From Fundidesulfovibrio putealis DSM 16056 (GTDB lineage Bacteria > Desulfobacterota > Desulfovibrionia > Desulfovibrionales > Desulfovibrionaceae), in the NCBI RefSeq assembly GCF_000429325.1, contig NZ_AUBQ01000005.1:1-64000 (forward strand): a stretch of 64,000 nucleotides of DNA, read 5' to 3'. Under the pieces are notes generated by a model, which did not search any database, was not told the origin of the DNA, and saw only the letters and a list, made by a program, of their open reading frames with translations. A program made the translations under genes and the position numbers. Shown piece by piece: positions 25,958 through 33,883 of the stretch. Position 1 is the first letter of the stretch. Every line of letters starts with the position of its first letter.

Positions 25958-26019
25958 GAGTGCCAGTGCGGGCTAGTCCCGAGGCCGAGGACGAAGGGGC
26001 CGAGGAAGACGCCTCGTAG
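25958..26019 (+). pseudogene. 3' remnant of a paralogue of the 3650-4135 gene
   Basis: From TGCCAGTGCG at 25961 onward the DNA matches 4078-4190: the coding end (EDEGAEEDAS-stop against DNEGAEEVGA-stop), the spacer to GTATCCGTA, and the terminator hairpin. An extra G breaks the frame early in the copy. No upstream part of the gene survives. It is a direct-orientation duplicate separated by about 21.9 kb. Confidence 0.8.
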
Positions 26020-26043
26020 GGCGCCAGGCAGCGTATCCGTAGA

Positions 26044-26077
26044 CGGGGCCGGGGGGGGGGGCTCCGGCTCTTTTTCA
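26044..26077 (+). terminator. Terminator of the gene remnant
   Basis: GGGGCCGG ... CTCCGGCTC stem followed by TTTTTC, homologous to the terminator at 4162. The left arm continues into an 11-base G run. Confidence 0.75.
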
Positions 26078-26335
26078 TGTGCACGAGTTAGAGGGGGTAA
26101 ATCACTATACATGGGCTGCGATGGACCATTTATCAGCTGTCAGCAAGGCAGTCGTCACCTAAACATCTCCAGTAAACGTCTTGATTCTTTATTCCTTTTG
26201 GTCTAAAAATTTAAATACTCTGGTGAAAGTGTCATGTCGTCACTTGATGATGTTTGTCTCTGTGCCGTGTAGGGTGATTGTAAGGTGTTGTTTGTGGACA
26301 AATAAGATATTTTATATGCGTCTACTTGTCACGGT

Positions 26336-26365
26336 TTGCCTGTAAGCGTGGCGACTATTTATAAT
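26336..26365 (+). promoter_or_regulatory. Candidate sigma-70 promoter of the second chemoreceptor
   Basis: TTGCCT (26336-26341) and TATAAT (26360-26365) are spaced 18 bases apart and lie just upstream of RBS GGAGGG and ATG 26379. Confidence 0.55.
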
Positions 26366-26378
26366 TGCGGAGGGTGCA

Positions 26379-28481
26379 ATGCTTCAGAATGCCAAATTAA
26401 AGACAAAGATCATCGGTGTTGTGTGCGCCTTGCTAGCGGTTGTCTGTGTCGGATTTGGCATGGCAGCGTACCGTACATCTGCTTCCGCAATTGAAAAGAG
26501 AGTCCAAGAATCGCTCCCTCAAATAGCTGAGGATTCTGGCAAGCTCATTAACGCCACGCTGGGCGTGTACTTCCTCGGGGTTGATGGCGTCGCCAACCGA
26601 CTTGTCATAAGGAGCATGGACTGGGACAAACAGCTTCCGGCTCTTAAAGAGGAAATCGCCAGGCAGGGATTCTTGGAAATGGGCGTCGCCACTCCTGACG
26701 GGAAGACGCGGTACACTGACGGTTCTGTAGCCGAGCTTGGGGACAGAGACTATTTCAAGAACGCACTTGGCGGAAAAGTGACCATGTCGGATGTGGTCAT
26801 CAGCCGGGTCACGGGCAAACCGGTCATCATGTTGGCTGCTCCAATCACTGAGGGGGGGAAGAGTGCCGGAGTCCTGCTTGCTAGGCTCGATGGTCAGCTC
26901 CTCTCGAACATAACCGACAAGGTGAAGTTTGGCACGATCGGGTATTCCTACATCATCAACGCCAAAGGCGCTTTGATCGCCCATGAAAAGCGCGAGTTCG
27001 TCACCGATGCCCGCAACTTCCTAGAGGAAGGAAAGACAAAGCCGGAATTCAAGGACCTCTCAAACATGATGCAGCGCATGGTGAGGGGGGAGAAAGGCTT
27101 TGACGATTACGACTTTGCTGGGGCGGAGCGATATTTCGGTTATGCCCCCATTCCCAGCACAGGCTGGTCGATCGCCGTGGGTGCCAACAAAGCCGAGGTA
27201 CTTGCCGACGTGAATCAGATGAAGATGACCTTTACCCTGCTGTCCCTCGGTTTTCTCCTGGCTGGCGCGTTTGTGGCCCTCGGACTCGCTCAATCGATCG
27301 CTGTACCCGTCAAGAAACTCGTGTCCGCCGCCCTCAGTATATCGAATGGCGACCTCAGTGCTACGTCCGGGCTTAATCAGAAGGACGAGATCGGCGTTCT
27401 TGATGGTGCGATCAAGAACATGGTCGCTGCTTTGATAGCCAAGATGAATGAGGCCGACGAGCAGGCGAATATCGCCCAGCAGGAAACGGAGAAGGCTCGA
27501 CAGGCTACGCTCGAGGCGGAAGCCGCCAAAGAACAAGCAGAACGTGCAAAAGCGGAAGGCATGCTTCAGGCTGCTCATCAGCTAGAAGAAGTCGTCGAGG
27601 TTGTCACTTCTGCCTCCGAAGAACTTTCAGCACAGATCGAACAGTCGAGTCGTGGTTCCGAGGAACAATCGAACCGAGTAAGTGAAACCGCAACCGCCAT
27701 GGAAGAGATGAACGCGACGGTCCTTGAAGTTGCAAGAAACGCTTCCCAGGCTGCTGAAACTGCCGACAAAGCCAAACGTCAAGCTGAAGATGGTTCGCAA
27801 GTTGTTGCCCAAGTGGTCAAGGGGATCGGAGAAGTTCAATCGTCTGCTATTGAGCTCAAAACAGATATGACTTCGCTCGGCAAGCAGGCCGAAGGGATAG
27901 GACAGGTACTCAACGTCATTTCGGATGTTGCGGATCAGACTAACCTGCTTGCACTGAACGCAGCCATCGAAGCTGCCCGGGCTGGTGATGCTGGGCGTGG
28001 CTTCGCTGTTGTCGCTGATGAAGTACGTAAGCTTGCTGAAAAGACGATGACCGCCACCAAGGAAGTCGGCGACGCGATCCGAGGGATTCAAGAGGGGGCG
28101 CGTAAAAACATATCCAACGTTGAGCACGCGGTTTCAAAAATCGACGCTGCGACGGGCTTGGCGGGCAAATCTGGTGACGCCTTGAACGAGATCGTATCCT
28201 TGGTTGATCTGACCACTGATCAAGTCCGTTCGATTGCCACCGCGTCCGAGCAGCAATCGGCAGCCAGTGAGGAGATCAACCGAAGCATCGAGGATGTTAA
28301 CCGCATCTCCTCTGAAACCTCAGATGCCATGCGCCAGTCGGCTCAGGCGGTGGGTGAACTTGCTCATCAAGCGCAGGTGCTCAAGAGCTTGATCGACCAG
28401 ATGAAGGACGAAGGAGGTGCAGGGGCTGGACCTGGGAAGGCACTTGGTGGTAGGAGTAAGCTGGACCTAGCTCGACGGTAA
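26379..28481 (+). CDS. Methyl-accepting chemotaxis protein with Cache sensor
   Basis: A 700-residue chemoreceptor. TM1 is at about 8-27 and TM2 at about 284-306. The periplasmic part (40-275) shows double-Cache features: [20 protein letters not shown] and [15 protein letters not shown], then [24 protein letters not shown] and a linker rich in Ala/Glu/Lys coiled coil (about 345-400) follow. The signalling tip is [20 protein letters not shown] (about 517-536). Cache receptors usually sense amino acids or carboxylates. RBS GGAGGG precedes ATG 26379. A truncated cheW and a solute-binding protein follow. Confidence 0.92.
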   Translation: MLQNAKLKTKIIGVVCALLAVVCVGFGMAAYRTSASAIEKRVQESLPQIAEDSGKLINATLGVYFLGVDGVANRLVIRSMDWDKQLPALKEEIARQGFLEMGVATPDGKTRYTDGSVAELGDRDYFKNALGGKVTMSDVVISRVTGKPVIMLAAPITEGGKSAGVLLARLDGQLLSNITDKVKFGTIGYSYIINAKGALIAHEKREFVTDARNFLEEGKTKPEFKDLSNMMQRMVRGEKGFDDYDFAGAERYFGYAPIPSTGWSIAVGANKAEVLADVNQMKMTFTLLSLGFLLAGAFVALGLAQSIAVPVKKLVSAALSISNGDLSATSGLNQKDEIGVLDGAIKNMVAALIAKMNEADEQANIAQQETEKARQATLEAEAAKEQAERAKAEGMLQAAHQLEEVVEVVTSASEELSAQIEQSSRGSEEQSNRVSETATAMEEMNATVLEVARNASQAAETADKAKRQAEDGSQVVAQVVKGIGEVQSSAIELKTDMTSLGKQAEGIGQVLNVISDVADQTNLLALNAAIEAARAGDAGRGFAVVADEVRKLAEKTMTATKEVGDAIRGIQEGARKNISNVEHAVSKIDAATGLAGKSGDALNEIVSLVDLTTDQVRSIATASEQQSAASEEINRSIEDVNRISSETSDAMRQSAQAVGELAHQAQVLKSLIDQMKDEGGAGAGPGKALGGRSKLDLARR

Positions 28482-28492
28482 GGTGATTTTCG

Positions 28493-28600
28493 ATGGAAGT
28501 TGATCACTTAACGGGGCAGGCGAATGACCTTCTTCAACTCGTAACTTTCGATATTTCTGAAGAAGGATTCGGCATAGATATCCAGTATGCTGGTCGCTAA
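28493..28600 (+). pseudogene. Truncated cheW (N-terminal 35 codons)
   Basis: ATG 28493 opens a 35-codon frame whose residues 13-30 (LLQLVTFDISEEGFGIDI) match the first strands of CheW; compare YLTFTLGDEVFALDI in the intact cheW at 7053. The frame then turns to QYAGR-stop, so about four fifths of the protein is missing. Its place directly after a chemoreceptor mirrors the MCP-cheW pair at 4989-7544. The solute-binding gene that follows by 3 bases may mark the deletion or insertion junction. Confidence 0.7.
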
Positions 28601-28603
28601 TAT

Positions 28604-29344
28604 ATGAAGGCAAAGCACGTACTTTTTGTCATTTCATTGGTTGCGTTTCCTCTGTTTGATGCAATGGGTCAGCAGGCATTCGATGTTATATACATCGAAT
28701 ACCCTCCTTATTATTTCACTAACAACGGAAAGCCAGATGGCTACCTATTGAGCCGGGTGTCTTCTGTTTTTAACTGCGCCCGTATAGACTATCGCCTGAT
28801 GGTGTATCCGTCAAACCGTGCATTGCACGAGGTAAGAACCGCTTCAAATACAATTTCTATCGGATGGTTCAAAACGCAAGATCGTGAGCAATTTGCGAAT
28901 TACTCTCTTCCTCTTTGCCAAGCGCGACCCCAAGTCGCAGTCTACTTGAAAAAAAATGAAGATAAATTCGCAGAGTTCAGGAGCTTGAAGGATTTGCTTT
29001 CTAAATCAAACTTAAAGATCGGTGCAATAAAGGGACACTCTGAAGGAGAGACTGTTGACTCAATCATTCGCAATAGCAGTGACAACGTCATCTTGGTTGG
29101 AGCAGAGCAAATTAATCTGATAGCTATGCTTGGCGCAGAGCGCTTTGAATTTATACTCTTGCCTCCGGAAGAAGTTCAGCATCTTCTTGCCTCTTCCGGG
29201 ATGAATCCTCGTGATTTTGAGATGAAAACACTCGATGACATCCCGCCAGGGAACAAGAGGTATTTAATATTTTCTAAAGACATCAGCGACGAGACTATTC
29301 ATTCAATTAACACGTGTATTGCTAAATCACACTTTGAAAGGTGA
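28604..29344 (+). CDS. Periplasmic solute-binding protein, family 3-like
   Basis: A 246-residue protein with a signal peptide (about 1-22, ending DAMGQQ). The body (VIYIEYPPYYFTNNGKPDGY, VGAEQINLIAMLGAERFEFI) matches the SBP_bac_3 fold used for amino-acid-like ligands in ABC uptake or as sensor domains. There is no permease or ATPase gene nearby, so it may present ligand to the Cache chemoreceptor upstream rather than serve transport. Its codon use is strongly AT-rich compared with the right half of the window. It is the last gene before the tRNA-Ala remnant. Confidence 0.78.
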   Translation: MKAKHVLFVISLVAFPLFDAMGQQAFDVIYIEYPPYYFTNNGKPDGYLLSRVSSVFNCARIDYRLMVYPSNRALHEVRTASNTISIGWFKTQDREQFANYSLPLCQARPQVAVYLKKNEDKFAEFRSLKDLLSKSNLKIGAIKGHSEGETVDSIIRNSSDNVILVGAEQINLIAMLGAERFEFILLPPEEVQHLLASSGMNPRDFEMKTLDDIPPGNKRYLIFSKDISDETIHSINTCIAKSHFER

Positions 29345-29498
29345 TATGTACGTCCAGCGAATCCTGACATGCCGGAGGCCGTTGGAACACAGATGTCACC
29401 TCTTTTCTGCACTTATTGCCGCGTTTTGCCGGGTGACGGGTGACACCGAACTGGAGAAGCTGTTTTATGTTATGTGGTTATCTCGGCGGACTCCATTC

Positions 29499-29543
29499 AT
29501 GGCATTCAAGAGGTCGTCGGTTCGATTCCGTCCAGCTCCACCA
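29499..29543 (+). tRNA. tRNA-Ala(GGC) 3' half (attachment-site remnant)
   Basis: Bases 29499-29543 fit tRNA positions 32-76: anticodon loop ATGGCAT (U33, anticodon GGC, A37), 3' anticodon strand TCAAG, variable loop AGGTC, T-arm GTCGG-TTCGATT-CCGTC, acceptor strand CAGCTCC, A73 and CCA. The 5' half is absent: the bases upstream cannot pair as D-arm or acceptor. One T-stem pair is a T-T mismatch, suggesting decay. A tRNA 3' half starting in the anticodon loop is the standard attachment core of tyrosine integrases, so this marks the right end of the island. A tmRNA 3' end is the main alternative because it shares CAGCTCCACCA. Confidence 0.8.
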
Positions 29544-29551
29544 CACATTTC

Positions 29552-29585
29552 AAGGGGTTAGATCGAAAGATCTAACCCCTTCTGC
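29552..29585 (+). terminator. Strong terminator after the tRNA remnant
   Basis: A perfect 13-bp stem AAGGGGTTAGATC / GATCTAACCCCTT with a GAAA tetraloop, 8 bases after the CCA end. It is probably the original terminator of the tRNA gene, left behind with the displaced 3' half. Confidence 0.85.
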
Positions 29586-29656
29586 TTTTGTCGGGCTGGC
29601 GTCCTCAGTCACAATTGTTGGACCCGCAAGCTGAGACGGCCCGCGAAGCACAATCA
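29577..29656 (+). repeat. 80-bp direct repeat, copy 1
   Basis: This stretch matches 32030-32109 with only 4 mismatches in 80, same orientation. It begins in the tail of the tRNA terminator and contains GACCCGCAAGCTGAGACGG. The two copies bracket the serine hydrolase gene. Confidence 0.9.
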
Positions 29657-29720
29657 CACCTATTTCGGCGTCGAAACAACGAAACGCTTGGGGCATCCAA
29701 GGGCTTCCCAACTGTGCTTC

Positions 29721-29774
29721 TGTAAACCTCCCATGTTTAGCGCCAGTCGAAAGTTGAGACCCCCGGCGAGTTGA
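29721..29774 (-). mobile_element. Isolated end of an IS3-type element
   Basis: Reverse complement of the right end of the IS at the window start (247-299): 47 of 52 bases match, starting at the tip TGTAAACCTCCC. No transposase sequence follows, so only a terminal scar is left. Confidence 0.85.
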
Positions 29775-29818
29775 CTGCGAGAGATGCCGAGGATTGCCAG
29801 CATAATCTCCCGGAACTC

Positions 29819-31888
29819 TTATGCTCCCACCGTCAGTGTGATGGCCGTATCCGGCGCGCCATAAATGAGTAGGTAGGCGCCACCGTCGACTGCGCCAACA
29901 ACTGTTTTTCCCCCTATGCCCCAGTCCTTGAGGTCGAATTCGGCGTTATACAGATACCAGGATCGCGCGCCGGTCAGTGTGAGAGGGGAAGTCGCCGACC
30001 ATCGAAACCACTCGCCCAGCCCATCGGGGCCGATCGTTACCGTGTTGTGCACTGGTTCAAGCGCGGGGACGGTCTCAAGCGGGCGGTACCGGGTGCCGCA
30101 CCAGACGAGGCATTCCTCGCCCTCCCGCTCCTCGATCACCAGGTCGCTGAGGCCCCAGCCGTTGTCGACGGGAATTTTGAGACACATACGGGCGACATGA
30201 TCACTCTCTCCCGGATAGACGATTTGCATCAAGTCAAATCCCGCTGTGCGGAGCGATACGGCGAGGTAGCCTTCCAACCCCTGGACCTTTGCCAGTTTGA
30301 TCAGGGGGGGCTGCCGCCCCAGGGCCAGAAAGGCGCTGTAAGGTTCATTAGTCGTCAGCCAGCGTCTGCCGATGCGTGTCTGCCATCGGGCCGACAGGGG
30401 GGGAGCAGGGGGGAGTTCATGGCCGACGGGGAGTTCCATGTTGTAGTGCCCCATTCCGGAGGGGATACGCACAGCGAGATAACGGCGCCCGCCTGCGACA
30501 AATCCACGGTAGGACGTGGCGGGACAGCTGTCGGCCACGAAGCGGCCATCCTGACGGAGCCTGAGTCCATCGAGGGTGGGTTGCCATTGATCGTTGATGA
30601 AACTGGAGATGGTCAGCGTATGGTCCGCACAGGCATCCAGCCGTTGCAAGCCATAGCTGCTGGCGTAGATTCCGGTGACGGCAGCCAGTTCACGGTCGCT
30701 CGCCGGGATGGCTGGAAGATTGGCTGGTTCCAGCGGCACCGGGACATGGGTGATGCTCCCCCGCTCGGCTAAGGCGTGGAGCAGGATCCGTTCGGCCAGG
30801 GGGATGGCAATGCTCCCTATTCCCATGCGGTTGGTGACCATGACCACGACCGCGAGGCGCTCATCGGGGGCGACGATGAAATAGCTGTGGTAATGATCTG
30901 CGTCACCCGCCTTGTGCCATGCCTTCACCCCTGCCGCCGCAAGCCCCCCTTGATGAACGCCGTCCCACCCCAAGCCAAAATGGGCATGGTGATCCGTGAT
31001 CGGGTTGAACGGCAGGTTCACGGTTTGGTCTCGACCCATCTCGGCCACGGCTGCTTCAGAGAGGATCCGCCGGTCCCCCAGGCGTCCACCATTAATGAAC
31101 ATCATTGCCAATCTTCCAAGATCGCCCGGCGTCGAAAATAGTCCGCTTGAATAGATGTTGGCATATTCCTGGGATTCAGGGCGCCCTGTTTCATCCAGGG
31201 CGGGTGCGAAGTCGCCGGGGGGGAAGGGGGCCTGGGCGAAGCGGCTGTGGCCCATCTCGAGGGGCTCCAGGATTTCCTGCTCGACAAACCCGGTATAGGT
31301 CTGGCCGGTGAGTGCGGTGATCAGCAGTTCGATCAGCATAAAGCCATCGCTGCCGTACACCGCCATTTCCCCCGGCGCGTGCTTGAGGCGCTCGGCGGCC
31401 AGCATGTCCCGAACTTGGGCGGCATAGCCTGGGCACGGCATAGCGGTGAGGACGTCAGGAAAATGGACGCCGGGGAGCCCGGACGAGTGGTTGAGCAGCA
31501 TCCGCACGGTGATGTCCCGCCAGGGTTCGCCGTCGGCCATGCGGTAATCGGCCATGTAGCGGACCAGGGGGGCGTCAAGTTCCATCACCCCTCGATCAAC
31601 CAGGATCATCGCTGCAGTTGCGGCTATCACCTTGCTGCAGGAGGCGCTGCAGAAGAGGGTTTGCGTGGTGGGCATCACGCCACGGGGCCGGTCGATGGAG
31701 CCGAACGCCTCAGCCCAGAGGATGCGCTCTTCATCGACGAGGGCGACAGAAACCGCCGTCGTCCTGCTCTCGCTCCCGTTCAGCTCCTTCAGAATCTCGG
31801 CGCGGGATGCGGAGATCGTGTCAGCATAGGTGACCGTGCTACTGGGCTGGGAGTACAGGTGAGGGCCGGGGATGGAGTTGCTCGTCAT
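29819..31888 (-). CDS. Class C beta-lactamase-like serine hydrolase, long form
   Basis: A 689-residue protein with an N-terminal beta-lactamase/penicillin-binding fold (about 20-370). Ser-x-x-Lys is SCSK in FCSASCSKVIAATAA, the Tyr motif is YGS in AVYGSDGFM, and the third motif is HKAG. These fit the esterase/peptidase branch (LACTB/EstB-like) better than true AmpC. About 300 further residues form an unrecognised beta-rich C-terminal part. No signal peptide is seen, so it is probably cytoplasmic. RBS AGGAGA precedes the start. It lies alone between two 80-bp direct repeats and beside an IS end, so it was probably acquired. Substrate unknown. Confidence 0.85.
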   Translation of the reverse strand: MTSNSIPGPHLYSQPSSTVTYADTISASRAEILKELNGSESRTTAVSVALVDEERILWAEAFGSIDRPRGVMPTTQTLFCSASCSKVIAATAAMILVDRGVMELDAPLVRYMADYRMADGEPWRDITVRMLLNHSSGLPGVHFPDVLTAMPCPGYAAQVRDMLAAERLKHAPGEMAVYGSDGFMLIELLITALTGQTYTGFVEQEILEPLEMGHSRFAQAPFPPGDFAPALDETGRPESQEYANIYSSGLFSTPGDLGRLAMMFINGGRLGDRRILSEAAVAEMGRDQTVNLPFNPITDHHAHFGLGWDGVHQGGLAAAGVKAWHKAGDADHYHSYFIVAPDERLAVVVMVTNRMGIGSIAIPLAERILLHALAERGSITHVPVPLEPANLPAIPASDRELAAVTGIYASSYGLQRLDACADHTLTISSFINDQWQPTLDGLRLRQDGRFVADSCPATSYRGFVAGGRRYLAVRIPSGMGHYNMELPVGHELPPAPPLSARWQTRIGRRWLTTNEPYSAFLALGRQPPLIKLAKVQGLEGYLAVSLRTAGFDLMQIVYPGESDHVARMCLKIPVDNGWGLSDLVIEEREGEECLVWCGTRYRPLETVPALEPVHNTVTIGPDGLGEWFRWSATSPLTLTGARSWYLYNAEFDLKDWGIGGKTVVGAVDGGAYLLIYGAPDTAITLTVGA

Positions 31889-32400
31889 GGCTGTCTCCTC
31901 TGCAGATACCGGTGCGGGTGCTTGGGTACGTTTCCTGGAATGGCTTTCCCCACAGAGTGAGTCCCGAGGTTTTGATTATAACGGATCTTGTCCGCATTAA
32001 AAGGGCTGAAAAGCAGGACCAGCCACAAACCCTTCTGCTTTTGTCGGGCTGGCTTCCGCAGTCAAAAATGTTGGACCCGCAAGCTGAGACGGCCCGCGAA
32101 GCACAATCATCCCTGGTCGAGCATTTCGGAAGATGGTCTCTCGGGGCTTGCCACCCATGATGTCACCCCCCGCAGTGTGGCAGCGTCATCGTTGGGGCCA
32201 GAATGCTACGGGGGAAGTGGTTGGGACGTGCCTCAGGCAGGAATATAATCAGTTCAGCTTGTTGTGCGAGCCTGATTTCAGGTGCAGCCCGCGTCTGTGT
32301 TCATCGAGTGGGGAAAAAACACCTAGGGTTTGATTTTGATAATCATAATCGATTAAGCCGGGCCATCCCAACGAGGAACACCAGGACCAAAGGAGCTGAC
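31889..32400. other. Non-coding stretch with direct repeat copy 2
   Basis: Contains the second 80-bp repeat (32030-32109) and an AT-rich stretch (about 32310-32350) that probably holds the promoter of the small gene at 32401. No gene is seen; frames crossing the stretch have no RBS or recognisable protein. Confidence 0.6.
32030..32109 (+). repeat. 80-bp direct repeat, copy 2
   Basis: About 95% identical to 29577-29656, same orientation, 2453 bases downstream. Unlike copy 1 it is not preceded by the terminator hairpin; just upstream is GGACCAGCCACAAACCC, which faintly resembles the end of the tRNA remnant. Confidence 0.9.
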
Positions 32401-32709
32401 ATGTACATCCCAAACGATCTCGCCCCAGGCGCATGCGCGAGCCAGGTGATGCTGAACGGTCGTCCGGCCAGGCGCGTGGCTCTGCATACGATTCAGTTCA
32501 CCATGCAGGGTATGATTCTGATCGGCCAGGGCATGCTGGCCTTGTCGGAGCGCTACGGCCTGCCGGTGCAGCTGCTGCGCGACAGGATGAAATTCAATCT
32601 CTTCACCGTGCCGCCGAGTGAATCCGTGTATTTTCTCTTCCATGTGCCGGAACTTGATGCGGACATGCATGTGGAGATACCGGCGGCTCATTGGCGCTTT
32701 GTGGTGTAA
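32401..32709 (+). CDS. Small conserved-looking hypothetical protein
   Basis: A 102-residue protein starting at ATG 32401 with AAAGGAGCTGAC upstream. It is soluble, without signal peptide or recognised motif (MYIPNDLAPGACASQVMLNG..., ending HWRFVV). It lies about 185 bases before the MoxR gene and is probably separately transcribed. A GC-rich hairpin without T-tract (about 32743-32767) follows. No function can be proposed. Confidence 0.6.
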   Translation: MYIPNDLAPGACASQVMLNGRPARRVALHTIQFTMQGMILIGQGMLALSERYGLPVQLLRDRMKFNLFTVPPSESVYFLFHVPELDADMHVEIPAAHWRFVV

Positions 32710-32895
32710 TCCCGGCCCGCTATCCCCAAGGCGGACCACAAGGGGGCGGTTGCGTTCAGCCGCCCCACCCCTCGCCAATCAGTTGAAGTTGACAATGGTT
32801 TTCAATTTCAATAGTCAGGGCTGCGCCGACACCGGCCCGGCGGCAGCGCCGCCCAGACCACACCCTGACCGCACCCAGACCGTAAAGGAGCTTCC

Positions 32896-33879
32896 GTGAC
32901 CCCCTCCCGCGCCGCACAGGCCCTGGCAACGCTTTTGGCCATCCGCCAACCCGTCTTCCTCTGGGGGCCGCCCGGCGTGGGCAAGAGCCAGGTGGTGGCC
33001 CAGGTGGCCGCTGGCCTGGACATGGAGCTCCTGGATATCCGCGCCGTGCTGCTGGACCCGGTGGACCTGCGCGGCCTGCCCAAAATCGGCAGCGACGACC
33101 GCGCGCACTGGTGTCCGCCCTCGTTTCTGCCAACTTCCGGGCGCGGGGTGCTGTTCCTGGACGAGCTCAACGCTGCGCCGCCGCTGGTGCAGGCCGCCTG
33201 TTACCAGCTGATACTGGACCGCAGGCTGGGCGAGTACGTGCTGCCCGAAGGGTGGAGTGTGGCCGGGGCGGGCAACCGGGAGCAGGACCGCGCCGTGGTG
33301 TACCGGATGCCCTCGGCCCTGGCCAACCGGCTGGTCCATCTCGATTTCGAAGCCGACCTGGACGACTGGACCGCCTGGGCTGCGCGCTCAGGCATCTGCC
33401 CCGAGGTGGTGGCTTTCCTGCGCTTTCGTCCGGCCCTGCTCCAGGGATTCGAGCCGGGATCGCAGGCGCGGGCCTTCCCGTCGCCGCGCTCCTGGGCCTT
33501 CGTGTCCTCAATCGTGCAGGCGTCCCCGGACCCTGCCGTGGAGATGGAACTCTACCAGGGAACCGTGGGCGAAGCGGCGGCCCTGGAATTCGCAGGGTTT
33601 CTGCGCGTCTGGCGCGAACTCCCGGACACCGACCACGTGCTGCGAAGCCCGTCCCAGGCCCCGGTTCCGCAGGAGCCAGCCGCCGTGTACGCCATCTGCG
33701 AGGCCCTGGCCCGCAAGGCCGCCGCAGACACCATCGGCGCGCTGGCCAGTTATGCGAAGCGCCTGCCCCTGGAATTCGGCGTGCTCCTGATGCGCGACGC
33801 CGTGCGCCACGACAACGCCGTGGCTCACACGGACGCCTTTGCCGGATGGGCGCGCGAAAACGCCCACATCCTGGTCTGA
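32896..33879 (+). CDS. MoxR-type AAA+ ATPase
   Basis: A 327-residue ATPase from GTG 32896 (AAAGGAGC upstream). Walker A is GPPGVGKS (about 24-31), Walker B VLFLDELN (about 89-96), followed by the sensor region AGNREQDR and an arginine-rich PSALANRLVHLDF segment. MoxR ATPases act with VWA-domain proteins as chaperones that load cofactors or remodel complexes. The next gene, 4 bases away, encodes a VWA protein, the classic pairing. The target complex is not indicated by the neighbourhood. Confidence 0.88.
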   Translation: MTPSRAAQALATLLAIRQPVFLWGPPGVGKSQVVAQVAAGLDMELLDIRAVLLDPVDLRGLPKIGSDDRAHWCPPSFLPTSGRGVLFLDELNAAPPLVQAACYQLILDRRLGEYVLPEGWSVAGAGNREQDRAVVYRMPSALANRLVHLDFEADLDDWTAWAARSGICPEVVAFLRFRPALLQGFEPGSQARAFPSPRSWAFVSSIVQASPDPAVEMELYQGTVGEAAALEFAGFLRVWRELPDTDHVLRSPSQAPVPQEPAAVYAICEALARKAAADTIGALASYAKRLPLEFGVLLMRDAVRHDNAVAHTDAFAGWARENAHILV

Positions 33880-33883
33880 GCCC

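Larger units (their letters stand above)
25780..26378. other. Non-coding stretch with gene remnant and promoter region
   Basis: This stretch holds the remnant described at 25958-26019, its terminator with an 11-G run (26051-26061), and then an AT-rich segment (26160-26330) leading to a promoter candidate for the chemoreceptor at 26379. No intact gene is seen. Confidence 0.65.
29345..29818. other. Island/chromosome junction region
   Basis: No protein gene. It contains, in order, the tRNA-Ala 3' half (29499-29543), a strong terminator (29552-29585), one copy of an 80-bp direct repeat (29577-29656) and an isolated IS3-type end (29721-29774). The bases 29345-29498 show nothing recognisable; no tRNA 5' half is there. 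Confidence 0.75.

Noticed and set aside
29430-29543. An intact tRNA or tmRNA gene ending at 29543
   Set aside because: GGAGAAGCTG upstream looks like an acceptor strand at first sight but has two extra bases and no D-arm follows; no tmRNA tag-coding sequence is present.
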